A stretch of 64,000 nucleotides of DNA from Paragonimus skrjabini miyazakii (Eukaryota > Platyhelminthes > Trematoda > Plagiorchiida > Troglotrematidae), in NCBI GenBank assembly GCA_014338405.1, contig JTDE01021415.1, forward strand, positions 63,409 through 127,408. The letters are read 5' to 3'. The translations under genes and the position numbers were made by a program. This document shows, one piece after another, positions 37,155-48,079 of the stretch. Position 1 is the first letter of the stretch; each line of letters begins with the position of its first letter. Below the pieces are notes generated by a model. That model made no database searches. It was given only the letters and a program-made list of their open reading frames with translations, and was not told the DNA's origin.

Positions 37155-37545
37155 AGCTCGGACATCACCCACAGTTGATGGCAACTGTTGCATTCTGATA
37201 GACTTCAACCGGCCCTTTTCGAAAAGAAGTACTAGACTCGAGTTGTGCTCTTGTTAGGATTCTGATAGTGCATACTCCTACGATGGCCGGGACTAGAACC
37301 TCAGTCACACTTTCATGAGGCGACCGTGTTGATCACCGTTAGTGACCTCGCATTTGGCGTAACTGAATCACCATACGCAACCGTTCAGCCACATTCACAT
37401 GTGAGTAGCGTTTTGATTGCCCGATTGCCACAGGAGGAGATACTGTAACTATCCGGTTAACTGTACTCGGTAGCTACTAAAGTTGTGATCAGTTGTGACT
37501 GATGTTCATTTTATATAAAGCAAGGTCCCACATTGTTCGCTAATA
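37155..37545 (-). mobile_element. tRNA-derived SINE (family 1), long copy
   Basis: It shares successive blocks with 49320-49650 and 55975-56520: CATCACCCACAGTTGATGGC, CGGCCC.TTTCGAAAAGAAG, GGGACTAGAACC, GGCGACCGTGTT, TGTGATCAGTTGTGACTGATG and a TATATA-containing end. On the - strand the core gives an A-box-like and a B-box-like (GGTTCTAGTCCC) pair. Confidence 0.62.
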
Positions 37546-37756
37546 ATCAGAATGTTGTACAACAAATTAATGATTTCTGTGATTTCTATTCGAAGAGAAG
37601 TTCTAGTCGTGGGATCATCGTTACGAACGCCAATCTATTCTACCGGTTTCAATGTCACCGTAACTGCAACTAATTCTTTCTGGTTATTAGTCGGTTGTTT
37701 TTTGAAATCCTCGAATTTTCGGCAGTTACGTCTATCTTTCTTCTTTGTTGTAGCAG

Positions 37757-38120
37757 CGCAGTCCCGTGTTTTTACGTGATCCTACCAAGCCTCCCCGGAC
37801 TACTACATATTCGAACTTCGAATCGCAAGGACTTATAAATGATAGGATTCCACGGTCATCTATTGTGACTGGTGAGCCATCCCACTCTAGATCACAAATG
37901 GCCGCTTTTGGCCGTACAGATCCATCGTCCACGTCTGTATCCAACAGCGATGTACACGGGCCGAGTGTACACCGTGCGTCGATTGTGTCCAAAGACGAAT
38001 CGGTCTATTTTGATATGGAAAGTTGCGAAGTGGCAGCGCAACGAGTTTCAGAAGCGTTAGAGAACGGATGTAACAATCCATCCTCCTGCCACCTGATAAA
38101 CGACCACTGTAGCAATCAGG
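37757..38120 (+). CDS. BLTP1: BLTP1 exon 13
   Basis: 364 nt, phase 0 in and 1 out at CAGG|gtaggc. The acceptor is a tandem tagcag: using 37753 instead of 37756 adds one in-frame Gln codon. The translation is Ser/Thr/Pro-rich and of low conservation (RSPVFLRDPTKPPRTTTYSN at the start, HLINDHCSNQ at the end), fitting the family's disordered linker. The intron after it is only 78 nt and has no stop in frame. Confidence 0.78.
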
Positions 38121-38198
38121 GTAGGCTACAACCTTTTGTTAGTATTTCGCTAAAAACCCATGCTTCCGTTTCTGTTGTCACGAATTTTTATATTTCAG

Positions 38199-38764
38199 AT
38201 CTGTGGTTCGATCCTCAAGAAGCGATTGGTTTCGATGAAATTGGATTTCCGTTTTCTGATAGTAATTTTCTGTCTATGGCTGAGGAGCAAGGTGAAGGGG
38301 AACCCACTGATTATAGCAGCTCTGACGAGGCTGAGGAACCTAATGGAGTGAAACGCGAAGGTCGTTCACATCATCCACCGCCTGATAAAACTCGTGTTCT
38401 CTTTGGAGACCTTTCCAATGGCATACAAGATATTGGCACACAGCCAAAAGTCTTGTTGCAGGTTAATGTGCAAATTCATATCGACTCCGGATGTTGCGTC
38501 CTTCATCCCCGTCTTCCCCAGGATATCTTGAGTACTTCGGTAGATCTGTACAGCCCGATCAATCCGAATATTATTCCAGCTCAGTATCGTTTTCAAACAC
38601 CCAATACCATTGCCTCTCGTCCACAAACTGAATTAGGCGGACGTTTTTCCAACAGCGACCTCCTCAGTGCTTACTTAGAGCGATACAAGAAACACTTGCT
38701 GCAGGATACTCCATTTTTATCTACGGATCTCAGTGTATTTTTGTTACCAGCAGTGGATATTGGG
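38199..38764 (+). CDS. BLTP1: BLTP1 exon 14
   Basis: 566 nt, phase 1 in and 0 out, the largest exon here. It runs from DLWFDPQEAIGFDEIGFPFS through an acidic Ser-rich patch (TDYSSSDEAEEP) to VNVQIHIDSGCCVLHP, matching the family's (V/I).IDSG.CVLHP, and ends in VFLLPAVDIG|gtgagt. The next exon completes PG(V)DV.LHYNS. Confidence 0.93.
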
Positions 38765-38769
38765 GTGAG

Positions 38770-41700
38770 TTATTCTGCTTGCTCGTCTGCAGTGCAACTT
38801 GCTCAGTTGCCTTATTTGCCGTTTCTCTTTTGCTTGTAATTGTTCATGTGGACTGTGAAGTTATAAATTTTGATTCCAGTGAATGTTTCACTTTTCTTAA
38901 ATTTTCCGAATACGTATTTTGTTTCATCCTCAGACCCCCAAAACATAGACCATTCGAGGTCGTTTGGGCTCTAACAGAAAACCTTTATTACGACAGCTTA
39001 TTTCGTCACAGCCAGGTTATTTCTAACTGTCCTTGTGCTGATGGGTTCAAAAGTTCATAGGCTTGTACAAGATTTAAAACGACCTTTGCTTATGCTCTCC
39101 TAACTGTTTTGATCAAGGATTGTTGTACAACCCATCAAAGAGACTATAGGAAATTAAAAAGACTCAACGAGAATGCTATTGACTTACAATCATTTCATCG
39201 TTTAACATTGAAGTGCACTAGATCAACATTTTGACAAGTCTGTACATTCCAGAGCCTGTGACGTTGACCGTGAAAAGCAGTGAGGAAACTTCTAGTGCAA
39301 ATCGTTTCCCTCATGTTGTGGCCAAGTAGATTTTTGGAGCTTTCAACTGTAGCACAGTTTTGGACAGTACGTTCCAACTCTATATGTCCTACCGGCAAAG
39401 TTCTGTCAGTCTGCCCATTCGATACTCCAATTTCAAAAAATTGCCATCTGAACACATCTGCCCATTGGGAAAGTGCCTGCTAATAGATCACCCGGTGTCC
39501 AGACGATTTTATGAGTGACCTCATGTTCATCTTTCAAGTGTCTCTATTGCATTGATGATCGACCCACCGTCTCTGGCCTCTCCTGACTCATTGAATCTCA
39601 CCTCTTACCGTTCGCCTTTGGACACTTTCGTGTCGCATTCGTTTATGACTATCAAGTCTTCGTAGGTTTCCAGGTTGTGGGCTTGTCGGAGAGTTAGGTA
39701 TCTGGAAGAAGGCTTCAAGGTAAAGGGTTCCACGAATTGTTTCCGAGAAATTTAACGTCGCTTATGACTTCTCAGGTATGGCTGCACAATTTGAAAGCAT
39801 ACTTTGTTTGTCAGTCATTTGAAGTCTTTCGTCTAATACGTCTGGAGAGACGACTAGTTTGACATCGTAATAGTTAGAAATCGACACAATTCTGAGGATG
39901 AATGTACATGATTTTAGTCTTAGTCACGTTGAACAGCAAACCGTTAACTACGAATGGTACTAAAAGTCCTATCACGGTTATAACTGACACTCATACGTGT
40001 GTGTTCATTTGTAGTCTACACATGTGCCGGATCTAGTCTGCCGGGCGATTATTATCAACTCTTTGAACTTCAAGAAGGCGAGTAGCCCGGATTAGCCATC
40101 TTACACATTGAATCAACCAACAGAACCGAACGACATAGTGGGCATCCGAAACTGACGCAGACATATCTTCGTGAATAGAACGTCCGGACAAGCACCGGGA
40201 CCATGAAACCAACGATCAATAACACAATTATTGTTCCGGTCAAATTTACTTATGTCAGCAACCACTGTCCGGCCAAACACCTTAACACATCCTCAACGAG
40301 CATTCAACAAATAGTTATTTTCGTAGAGTGAACGAACTGACAAACAAGACACATTACCAGGATGCGGGGTTTTCACTATTTCCGGTAGTAATAAATTTAG
40401 GAAAACTGAAAGCAAACAGAATAAAAACGCGTGTACGAGCAGTAACTGGCAAACTCTTTTGAAACTTCAGAAAAAATGACGTGAGAAATTATGCGATATG
40501 TTTAAAGGACGCAAAGAATGTGAATAAGTTTGTTAACTTTACTTCAACTGATCCTGCTTACCTGAAACCGTGTTTCATTCCCCGTCAAACTTCGCAGACT
40601 CGGAGGTGATAGTTTGAGGAATTAAACAGTCGATGACCACGTTAACCTATGGAAAGAATCAATTATCTGAACGTCCACTGTGCTTTCAGAGCTGTTACTT
40701 CATCCTATAAACCCGATGAAAGCAGAACGCAACGTGAGTTTTGGTCAGGTCAAATCGAGGAGGAGGTCTTTTTCCTCCCAAGCAGCGCATTGCATTGATG
40801 GTTCTCTATGTGGCAAACAACGGAAATGTCAGCTTCGCTGTACGGAAGTTTGTAGAGGTGCGTCCAAGCGTACGGTTGATCGTCTGCCAAACAATGTAGA
40901 GTGTATTTAGGCAATTTTCTCTTGTTGGTAACGTACATGACCAGCCACAGATTGGCGGACCACTGACAGTTGCGGCATTCTGCCCGTGGTGTTTGAATAT
41001 GGGAACGTTCCTTCAGTGAGGCAATATTTTGTTTGGATGATATTATGATGGAAAACTCATGTGTGGCAAACCTTCCGTTCAAAGCAGTTCTCTGCACTTC
41101 AGAGGTTGTCTGACCTCAAACTGATGGTCCCGGTAGGAATGTTAACAAAAACCATTTGACCATAATTCTTCGGCGAAAATATATCAAGAGAAAGTACTGC
41201 ATTCCGGTCTATTGTGTTTTTTTCCTATTTATCACTGTTACAACAGAATGCGGTTCCTTTGTTTGTATCGACTCGCAATTTTGTCTGATCGCGATTGGAC
41301 GACTCTTCTTTGCGCTATTCATTTATAGCGCATAACTTATTCAGTAGTGGCTTCCAGCAACGATATATCGATGAACTAAGGGTGAGTTTATGGCCACCAG
41401 GTCCCTGAGCCTTATATCACTGAACCCTTTCTTCTGGGGTTATGTTCTAGTGGCTCCCCCAGTTGTATTATTTCTTGTAGCATCGAGGTTATCACTATCC
41501 GTTCTTGTTCTCCAGCTAATTAGCAATTGCTTTTGATGTACATTTCTTCATATTTACTACTGTCTATTCAGGATCTTGGTGATTTCTATATCTAACAGGT
41601 CGAGGTTGTAAATTAGCAACCTTAATTCTACCTTGCCGCTACTTTTCCGCAGAGTTTGGAGTCTGGTGTTTGGTCATGTTCATATCAGAACTGATCCACT

Positions 41701-42947
41701 CTTACAGTAGCTGTGGTACAGTCGCGTTACTCGACCCACTCTTTAACTGTACGTTCACTCTGTTCTAGTTGTCATCTGTTTTCTTTGCTGGGGATTATCT
41801 TACCATGACGTTTGGAACTGTATTTAGACGCGGGAAGCTTTCCGTGGTTTGAGGACACCTGACTGAAACTTGCCGGCTAACGACACTCGGGATTTCTTCA
41901 ATAATGATTCGCCAGTATCGTTCCAGGCTGCGTGTGACTGATGGTCTAAGACATGCAGTCTTGTTGAGCTGTTTCTCTTAGTAGTTCTCGTTGTGGTAGG
42001 TCTACAGACCTACATGCCTGAAATGTCTTGTGTTGTTCCGTCATCAAATTTGACTGTCTCCTGTGACTGCGTCGAGATCGTGTATCGTGTATACCTCGTT
42101 GTTCAGGATATGATCAAAACATTATTTGCTCCCCCATCCCGTATGCTACTGATCACATTGACGTAGTTGTGTTTTCATTTTTACTTCAGAAAATTCTTCC
42201 ACAATGCGGAACTGTACGATATTCACCAAATGGTATTTGAAATATAGTTATGGGTTAATTCTGCCTCCCATAATTCAAGAGTTCTCCTTTTTGGGATTTC
42301 CCTTATCTTTGTCTTATTGAAGCATGATGATCATCATAATTGTGTGACTTGTTCTCACTCTACTACTCTTGATGGTTACAACCCACTTCAGTCCTCCAGT
42401 TTTGCAATGACTACAACTACGGGTTCCAAAGTGATGACTAACATTTCTTGGTACTCCCTCTCAAATGCTTACTGAACGACCGACTTCGTGCTTGTTTAGA
42501 CCCATCAGGTAGATGTAGTTTGAATCGGCTTCCGACCGACAACATTTCGGTTTACGAGACGAAGCTTGGTTACCAGTCTTGTGCACATCGCCTGTGTGAT
42601 CGTGGCCAACACAAGACTGACAACCTGATGCTGATTATCCATCCACACTGACAGGATATGAACGAGTTGTCAATAACATCAATCGCCCTGTCACAAGTGA
42701 CGCTTATGAGACTGGTGACCAAGCAGATAGGAGCTCCGCTTGTAACGCGATTACTAGTTCCAGCGTCATTCAGTCTCACTACTTGGTGAGTACGAGCAAG
42801 AGCTGAACCAGTCATGGAGTATCGGTTCGAGGGTGAATGTCCTGCAGTAGCACAAACATCGTATGCTCGTTAACTTTCAAAAGTTTTCCATACTTTCGTG
42901 TTTCCCGTTAGTCATGGTCGTAAACGTGCATGCGTTTTTTTCCCTAG
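38770..42947. other. Intron 14: mostly unassigned
   Basis: 4.2 kb without a repeat I can place. - strand frames near 39195-39455 and 40750-41097 look like decayed repeat coding but carry no RT or endonuclease motif I trust. The intron ends in a strong acceptor (gcgtttttttccctag). Confidence 0.45.
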
Positions 42948-43301
42948 TTGCACTACAATTCCATGACAGAAGTGGACTTCCACACCAGTCCTATTCCTAC
43001 TGGTTCATCAGTACCTCCCACTTCACCTCAGGTCACATCGGTGACAGTTTCCGGCGCCAGTCTACTGATTAATCAACCCACGAGTGTTCACTCCGCATCT
43101 TTAAGTCTTGGGTCACTTCGTATGGATACACATGGAACACCCAGTGGAAAGCAAGCCATAGGTACTACTATTCCAGAATCGAAAGTATCCACTACCAACT
43201 CACACGAATTCAATGTGGGCTACAAACCAGCCGTGGGAAATAGTGGATTGAAAAAACAAACCGACTTGTTCGTTTCCTTTTTCCTTCAAAAATTACCAAA
43301 A
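42948..43301 (+). CDS. BLTP1: BLTP1 exon 15
   Basis: 354 nt, phase 0 in and 0 out. It opens LHYNSM, completing the family block P.VD.(K)LHYNS. It then has a long Ser/Thr/Pro linker and ends LFVSFFLQKLPK|gtaagt, matching LY.W..LQ.LPEE with the last residues in the next exon. Confidence 0.92.
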
Positions 43302-43309
43302 GTAAGTCT

Positions 43310-44210
43310 TTTAACATCCTTTGGTGACGTCTGTTTTTCGTTATTTGACTAATATCCACGTCTTTTTCCTTAAAAACACTTCCTATCGTGCGACGTGGCA
43401 GATTCGCCAATTATGAAGGTTCTCAACCCAGTGCTGTCAGTCGCCAAGATGTTTGTCGATTAATCTACTACTGTTGATCATCGTCCACGAAGACTGGGAT
43501 ATTGGTTAAGTTGAGCCGAACGATGTGACAAGCAGAGCAACCAACCAAGTGTCAGCGAGTGCACCCTTGTTGCAATTCTGTGTTTAGCCAGTTCATCAGT
43601 CCGTCTCCGCTAGGAAACCTGCCAGATTAATCCCTCCCAATGTCGAAACTCCCTCGGAATGCTTTTCATTTCACTCTGTGCCGCTGAGGTCATAATTCAA
43701 CTGCTTGGCTGGCACACCTATTAGCACGCCAAACCTAACTTTCATCTCTCTCTGCATGTGTGTATCTATCAAATTTTAACGCTGTTAGTAAGTAGTAATC
43801 CGTAAAACTCATTGATGTGCGCAACTTATCTACACTTCTATGTATTGTATATGACTAAAAGAACCAGCTTGTTTCTTCATCTGTCAACACTTTTGTTCAA
43901 ATGGTTGGTCCTTAGAAGCATAACTACTTCGTTATATGAACCCCGGTAATACCGAAGAGTTCATGTCTAGCGACGTTCCATTGGTTTGTTGTTTAAGGTG
44001 AGTGCATTTACTACATCACTTACAGTTGGCTTCAAAAAGCTGTATATCTCGAAATTATCTCATCCACAATATGGACATGAAAGCGATAGAAATCTCCTTA
44101 CTCATGGATGCCGCAGTGATACCCAAGCGATTATACGGAAGTTGAGATAAAATATTGTTTTGATGGACTGATACTAAATGCGTCTAGTTATTTCTGTCTA
44201 AAATAAACAA
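43310..44210. other. Intron 15, 5' part: nothing recognised
   Basis: No coding or repeat motif found between exon 15 and the first SINE. Confidence 0.45.
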
Positions 44211-44224
44211 TGTGAACCAAATTA

Positions 44225-44320
44225 CGAAAAATCTGGGCTTCGGCTGGATTCGAACTACCGGCAGAAGCGTCTGTTCAAACGTGGCAAGCGCTGAACCACA
44301 AAGCCACAAAGATAACTTAG
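44225..44320 (-). mobile_element. tRNA-derived SINE (family 2)
   Basis: The reverse complement has TGGCTTTGTGGTTCAGCGC (A box) and GTAGTTCGAATCC (B box) followed by CCAGATTTTTCGT. It is a close relative of the copy at 44520-44615. Confidence 0.7.
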
Positions 44321-44519
44321 AAATCTCGCATTTAGACGCAGTTTCTCATCCAACTCTCCCCGTTACCTGGATTCACCCAATTGTCCAAGGAGTTGGCTGC
44401 TCAAGCAGAATTTCTCGAAAAATTCACGCTGAAATCCACCAACGCCACTGTTGATCATTGAAATTGTATTACATGTAGGTGGTGTGGCATCTCTATTAAT
44501 TTAGAAGAGACCTTATCAC

Positions 44520-44615
44520 GAAAAATCTGGTCGGATTCGAACCAGTGATAGAAGCAACATGCCCAGACGTGGCAAGCATTCTACCGGCGGAGTTACGAAG
44601 CGAAGCTTTGCCCGG
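44520..44615 (-). mobile_element. tRNA-derived SINE (family 2)
   Basis: The reverse complement has CCGGTAGAATGCTTGCCACG and a perfect B box GGTTCGAATCC followed by CAGATTTTTCGTG. Same orientation as the copy 300 nt upstream. Confidence 0.7.
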
Positions 44616-44699
44616 GCCGTCAATCCCCTGGATTTTCCGGTGGTTTCTGTTTGATGCAGAGGGCTGGGTGGGTGACCGAGTTAACATTAGAAATTTATG

Positions 44700-46385
44700 A
44701 GCTTCAGGCGTGACTTAGACGTTAAAGCGCTTGTTTGTAGTCGCTTTACTTTAATTGTTAACATTTTCTCATTGTTTACCGTGCGACCGCAAAATGTGTA
44801 TTTTCGGTTCATTTGGTACTCTTTTTCCGACTGTTACCTTGATGACTGTGGCTGACATAATTCGCTTTTCCGATTTGGACCCCATTAATTGTCTCCTTTG
44901 AAAATTTAGATATTAACTTCCAAAATAAGGCTGTGAAGCTGTATACAGGTAGCTGAGGCCTAACAATTGTTAATTATTGCCGAAGAAGGGTATACGGTTT
45001 AAGACTGATCTACATGATTGATCTAGCGCACAATCGTAGTAACTCTAGGCAACAGATAACAAATAGAGGGATGACCTACAGTGTAAAATAATATCCGTGA
45101 TAATAGCATTAATGATGACAATAAACCATATGAGTGATTCGGAAATGTTGAACAGGCGGGATCGCGTTTGGGCGGTTTGTAGTTGTGGACTGTCCCTGTG
45201 TCTGCTGCCTTGGCGTACCGGTGGAGCGTTCGCCTTCCGGTGTGCAGCGTTGAGAGTCGCGTAGTTTCTAGCGTATGCAAGCTTAGTTACCTGCGCATGT
45301 AGGGGTCGTATGCCCGTCGTTTAACGGGCGGCAAAATGGTGAATTCGCGCGTGTGGCATCGATACCTGATAACAGATATGACCCCCTCCCGACCGGGCAA
45401 ATGAAAGTGAGTCATCCAGCCGTGATTGTGTGCGTTGCCCTGACTGCGATTGTCGGATCGCGTGTTGTCTCGTTACCATAAGCATTGGTGGAGAGTGGCG
45501 CCCAATACCCTAAAGAGCGTTGAACAAAGTGGGATTTTTTGGTGAGGTACCGATCAGGTGGTCTCACATAAACAGCCGCCCGATGGAGACATCTTACCGT
45601 TTGGCTGAAGCCGTCCCACTTGGTTCAACAGGTTTCTTAATGTTTCCAAGGCATCATCATCCAGCAACAGTCGTTAGTTGCAGAACATCGGCTTCACCGA
45701 CGAAGCGACGTTCTATCTTCATGGTGGGGTAATCAGGTGTAACCAAACCTATTGAGCGTAGGTGAACCCGAGCATTCTAATAGAATCACGCCACGGATTT
45801 AATGGTAAAGTGCTCGTGTGGTTCGGGTTGCATGTTACCACGCTTTTCGATCGAATGACAAACAAAATAGCTTATTTGGAACCTCCTTCAGGTTTTCCCT
45901 GTCAGTATTTTCAGGTTTTATAACCTGAATGGGAAAAGAAAACATTTCCAACCCATTTTACCAACTACGTGCATAGGTGGCTGGATGACACATTTCCTCA
46001 AGGATTGATCAATCGGGGTGGGCCAGTTCAGGGACCTCCAAGGTCTCCCGATTCAGCTCCCTTGCATTTTTTGCGTGGAAATAACGTCGTGTCATCCATA
46101 ATTCGTTTGTTTGGGCGATGAAAGCTGACATTCACAGAATACTTTTAGACAGCTGATGTGTGCGAAATCCACGCCTAATAATCTCTGAATTTGTTTGGAG
46201 GACTGTGGAACTCAAGAGAACGTGGCTGAACGTTTAGATGTGACGATTATGTTTCGGGTTACATTCTGGCTTGACCTTTGATGCTTTGTTCTGTGTTAGC
46301 CCGGACGAAATATTCCTCTACGACGATTTTGTTGATGCCGTTAACACACAGTTATGCTCTGTGTTCTGGTTGAATCGAGAATACG
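44700..46385. other. Intron 15, middle: nothing recognised
   Basis: GC-richer patches near 45130-45420 but no motif, tRNA box pair or terminal repeat that I can support. Confidence 0.4.
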
Positions 46386-46416
46386 GACTTTGAACAACAC
46401 TGTTGGAACACGAAAA

Positions 46417-46459
46417 CTGGTAGATGCAAGCGTTTCGTATTGACTCATCAGTACCAACT
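46417..46459 (-). ncRNA. Type I hammerhead ribozyme, left arm, antisense
   Basis: On the - strand: helix I GUUGGUA/UACCAG, core CUGAUGA (46451-46445), helix II GU-CAAU-AC, GAAA (46436-46433), a short helix III in which the outer pair is a C-A mismatch and the inner pair G-C, then UC with predicted cleavage after 46423. It is slightly weaker than the right-arm copy. Confidence 0.6.
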
Positions 46460-46539
46460 TTACAATAACACATCAATCGACTATCCACCTAACCCACCCC
46501 TAAACTGTTCGATATAAAAAAACCGTTTCATGTTATTGT

Positions 46540-46588
46540 AAATTTGGTACTGATGAGTCAATACGAAATGTTTGCATCTACCAGTTTT
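46540..46588 (+). ncRNA. Type I hammerhead ribozyme, right arm, sense to BLTP1
   Basis: Helix I UUGGUA (46544-46549) pairs with UACCAG (46579-46584), including one G-U; three further A-U pairs follow after a U-U mismatch. The core CUGAUGA is at 46550-46556, helix II GU-CAAU-AC at 46557-46564, GAAA at 46565-46568, helix III UG-UUUG-CA at 46569-46576, then UC with predicted cleavage after 46578. All invariant core residues are present. Very short helix III is known in Penelope-associated hammerheads, which tend to work as dimers. The 2-bp helix II is shorter than usual. Confidence 0.75.
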
Positions 46589-46649
46589 CGTGTTCTAACA
46601 GTGTTGTTCAAACTTCTGAAGGGAACGAACTGTTTTAAATACGGACTTT

Positions 46650-47140
46650 TCCTGGTAACTTTTCTTGGCGTGATCTTATCATGCTGGACTCAGTGGGAAG
46701 ACGTGAACCCCACAGTAATATGTCCCCCACTAGACGGTCCACTGCCCGCGTACGCCTATCCGTGCAGCTTCTCGTGAAATTTGTGCTCGGCAAACTGTTT
46801 AGGCTATCTGGCATCACCTTGTGTTACGATGCGTTTGTGATCAAACAGTTAAAGCGTAGGTTCATCTGACTAGGCATGGAGTAAACGAATGACTGTGAGA
46901 TTGTGCCTGATTATTTTCAGTCGTTGGGGTTTGTACACGACAATGAGTCATTACAACCTGAATGATGGATGTCAGTTTGCCTATCGAGTTATCATATTGA
47001 TTTCGCAGATGTTGTGATTCATTGTCGGGCTCTTGCGTGTGCTCTTGCTGTTTGTTCGCATTCCCTGCATGATTACCAGTCATTCACATTTTTGTCACAT
47101 TTTTTCTGTTCTAGTTGCTCCTATTTCTTACTCGTTTTAG
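46650..47140. other. Intron 15, 3' end: nothing recognised
   Basis: No motif seen. It ends ttactcgttttag before exon 16. Confidence 0.45.
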
Positions 47141-47228
47141 GAATTGATCGTCCATCCCGCTCTGTTGGACTTTTTGGAGCAAGCTCTGGAAAGTATACCG
47201 TTACTGGCCGATTTGGAAGTTGAAAGTG
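47141..47228 (+). CDS. BLTP1: BLTP1 exon 16
   Basis: 88 nt, phase 0 in and 1 out. It encodes ELIVHPALLDFLEQALESIP, matching E..(I)(S/H)P.LLDFLE.ALE.IP directly after LQ.LP of exon 15. Confidence 0.94.
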
Positions 47229-47322
47229 GTCAGTTTACTGTTATATTTCGTTTTCTGTCCATAGATTGTGGTTCTCAACCACGTTGTCCATTCACCTATT
47301 TCCGGTGTTCTATTGCCTACAG

Positions 47323-47467
47323 CCTCCATATCATCCGATAATGAGCAAGCGGAGAATAAACGGAACGACGCATCCGTTTCCCATTCCGCCCCTCTAGACA
47401 CTCGGTTTTGGGAGACCTTCCCTGTTCACACTGTGGTGCATCTACATGTGCAGCCGTTGACCGTAAG
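47323..47467 (+). CDS. BLTP1: BLTP1 exon 17
   Basis: 145 nt, phase 1 in and 2 out. I chose the acceptor at 47322 (tattgcctacag) because the earlier ag at 47264 gives the wrong phase and a stop within 26 codons. It encodes a short acidic/Ser linker, then FPVHTVVHLHVQPLTV(R), matching FPV.VVV.(V/L).VQP. The intron before it is 94 nt. Confidence 0.9.
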
Positions 47468-47659
47468 GTATGTTTGACCTTGGTGGTCAGGTTTTGCAGC
47501 AACCGCGGTTCGTGTTTGTAAAATTTCACAGTGTCTAGGCTATGTGTGACGTTACTTTTTATATAGTGGCAACGAAATTCTAGTATGTGTGTATTCTGAA
47601 AATGCGGTTCCGTATTCTGAGACTAAGTGGACGGAATGTATAACAGTTTTATAGTGAAC

Positions 47660-48075
47660 ATTATTATCATAAGTGTCCTTTGTATTTAAGTCGACAATGA
47701 GGGGCTTTCTCCATGGTTCCTACCTAAGTCTCTGGATGGAGAGGCTTTGCAGCCTTTCTGAACATCAGCGTTCAATGGCCTACCTCTCTTCAGTTATGGA
47801 CGAACCACATGAAATTTCGCCCCGACTGATGTCTCTCTTCTCCGCACTGAGCTCTTCATTCAACATACTCTCCAGATGGTATTCGTGACGCACATCTGGC
47901 TTTAAAACCTCCGATTTACTTCTCACACTAACAGTTTTAATTAATCCGTCGGAACCCGGGAAATACTGCACTTTCAAACCAATGGGCCGATAGTTTCTTG
48001 GCGCTGCATAGGCTGCTATCATCAGGACATCGCCTATCTGGAAGTTGCATTCTTGATTTATCCATTTTTACAGAA
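47660..48075 (-). mobile_element. BEL/Pao integrase C-terminal fragment
   Basis: The - strand frame (48022-47780, extending upstream into FQIGDV(L)MIAAY) has RNYRPIGLKVQYFPGSDGLI followed by KTVSVRSK and a V.....(H)LES ending. This is the IGD...P...W(P)LG.(V).(E)(V/Y).PG.DG..R.V.V(R)T domain found at the C-terminus of BEL/Pao Pol. No other domain of the element is visible nearby. Confidence 0.75.
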
Positions 48076-48079
48076 ATTG

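Larger units (their letters stand above)
46390..46639 (+). mobile_element. Hammerhead-bearing inverted-repeat element, copy 1 (250 bp)
   Basis: The arms 46390-46470 and 46531-46611 are inverted copies, 77 of 81 positions alike. A 60-nt spacer lies between them. A 28-nt tail (46612-46639) follows the right arm only and ends CTGTTTTAAA. TACGGACT flanks the element on both sides (46382-46389 and 46640-46647), the expected target duplication; A/T ambiguity could extend it. The layout and the tail match copy 2 at 52245-52646. No coding capacity. The arms carry hammerhead ribozymes. Confidence 0.8.

Noticed and set aside
38940..39060. Possible exon after an ag at about 38936 (TPKHRPFEVVWALTENLYYD)
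   Set aside because: Exon 14 joins exon 15 in phase and reproduces the family block (P.VD.xLHYNS) without it.
42530..42815. - strand frame of 81 codons as an antisense gene
   Set aside because: No motif, no splice context and no repeat in the window to support it.
47265..47322. Earlier acceptor for exon 17 giving IVVLNHVVHSPISG
   Set aside because: Wrong phase after exon 16: the required frame hits a stop. The acceptor at 47322 gives the right phase.
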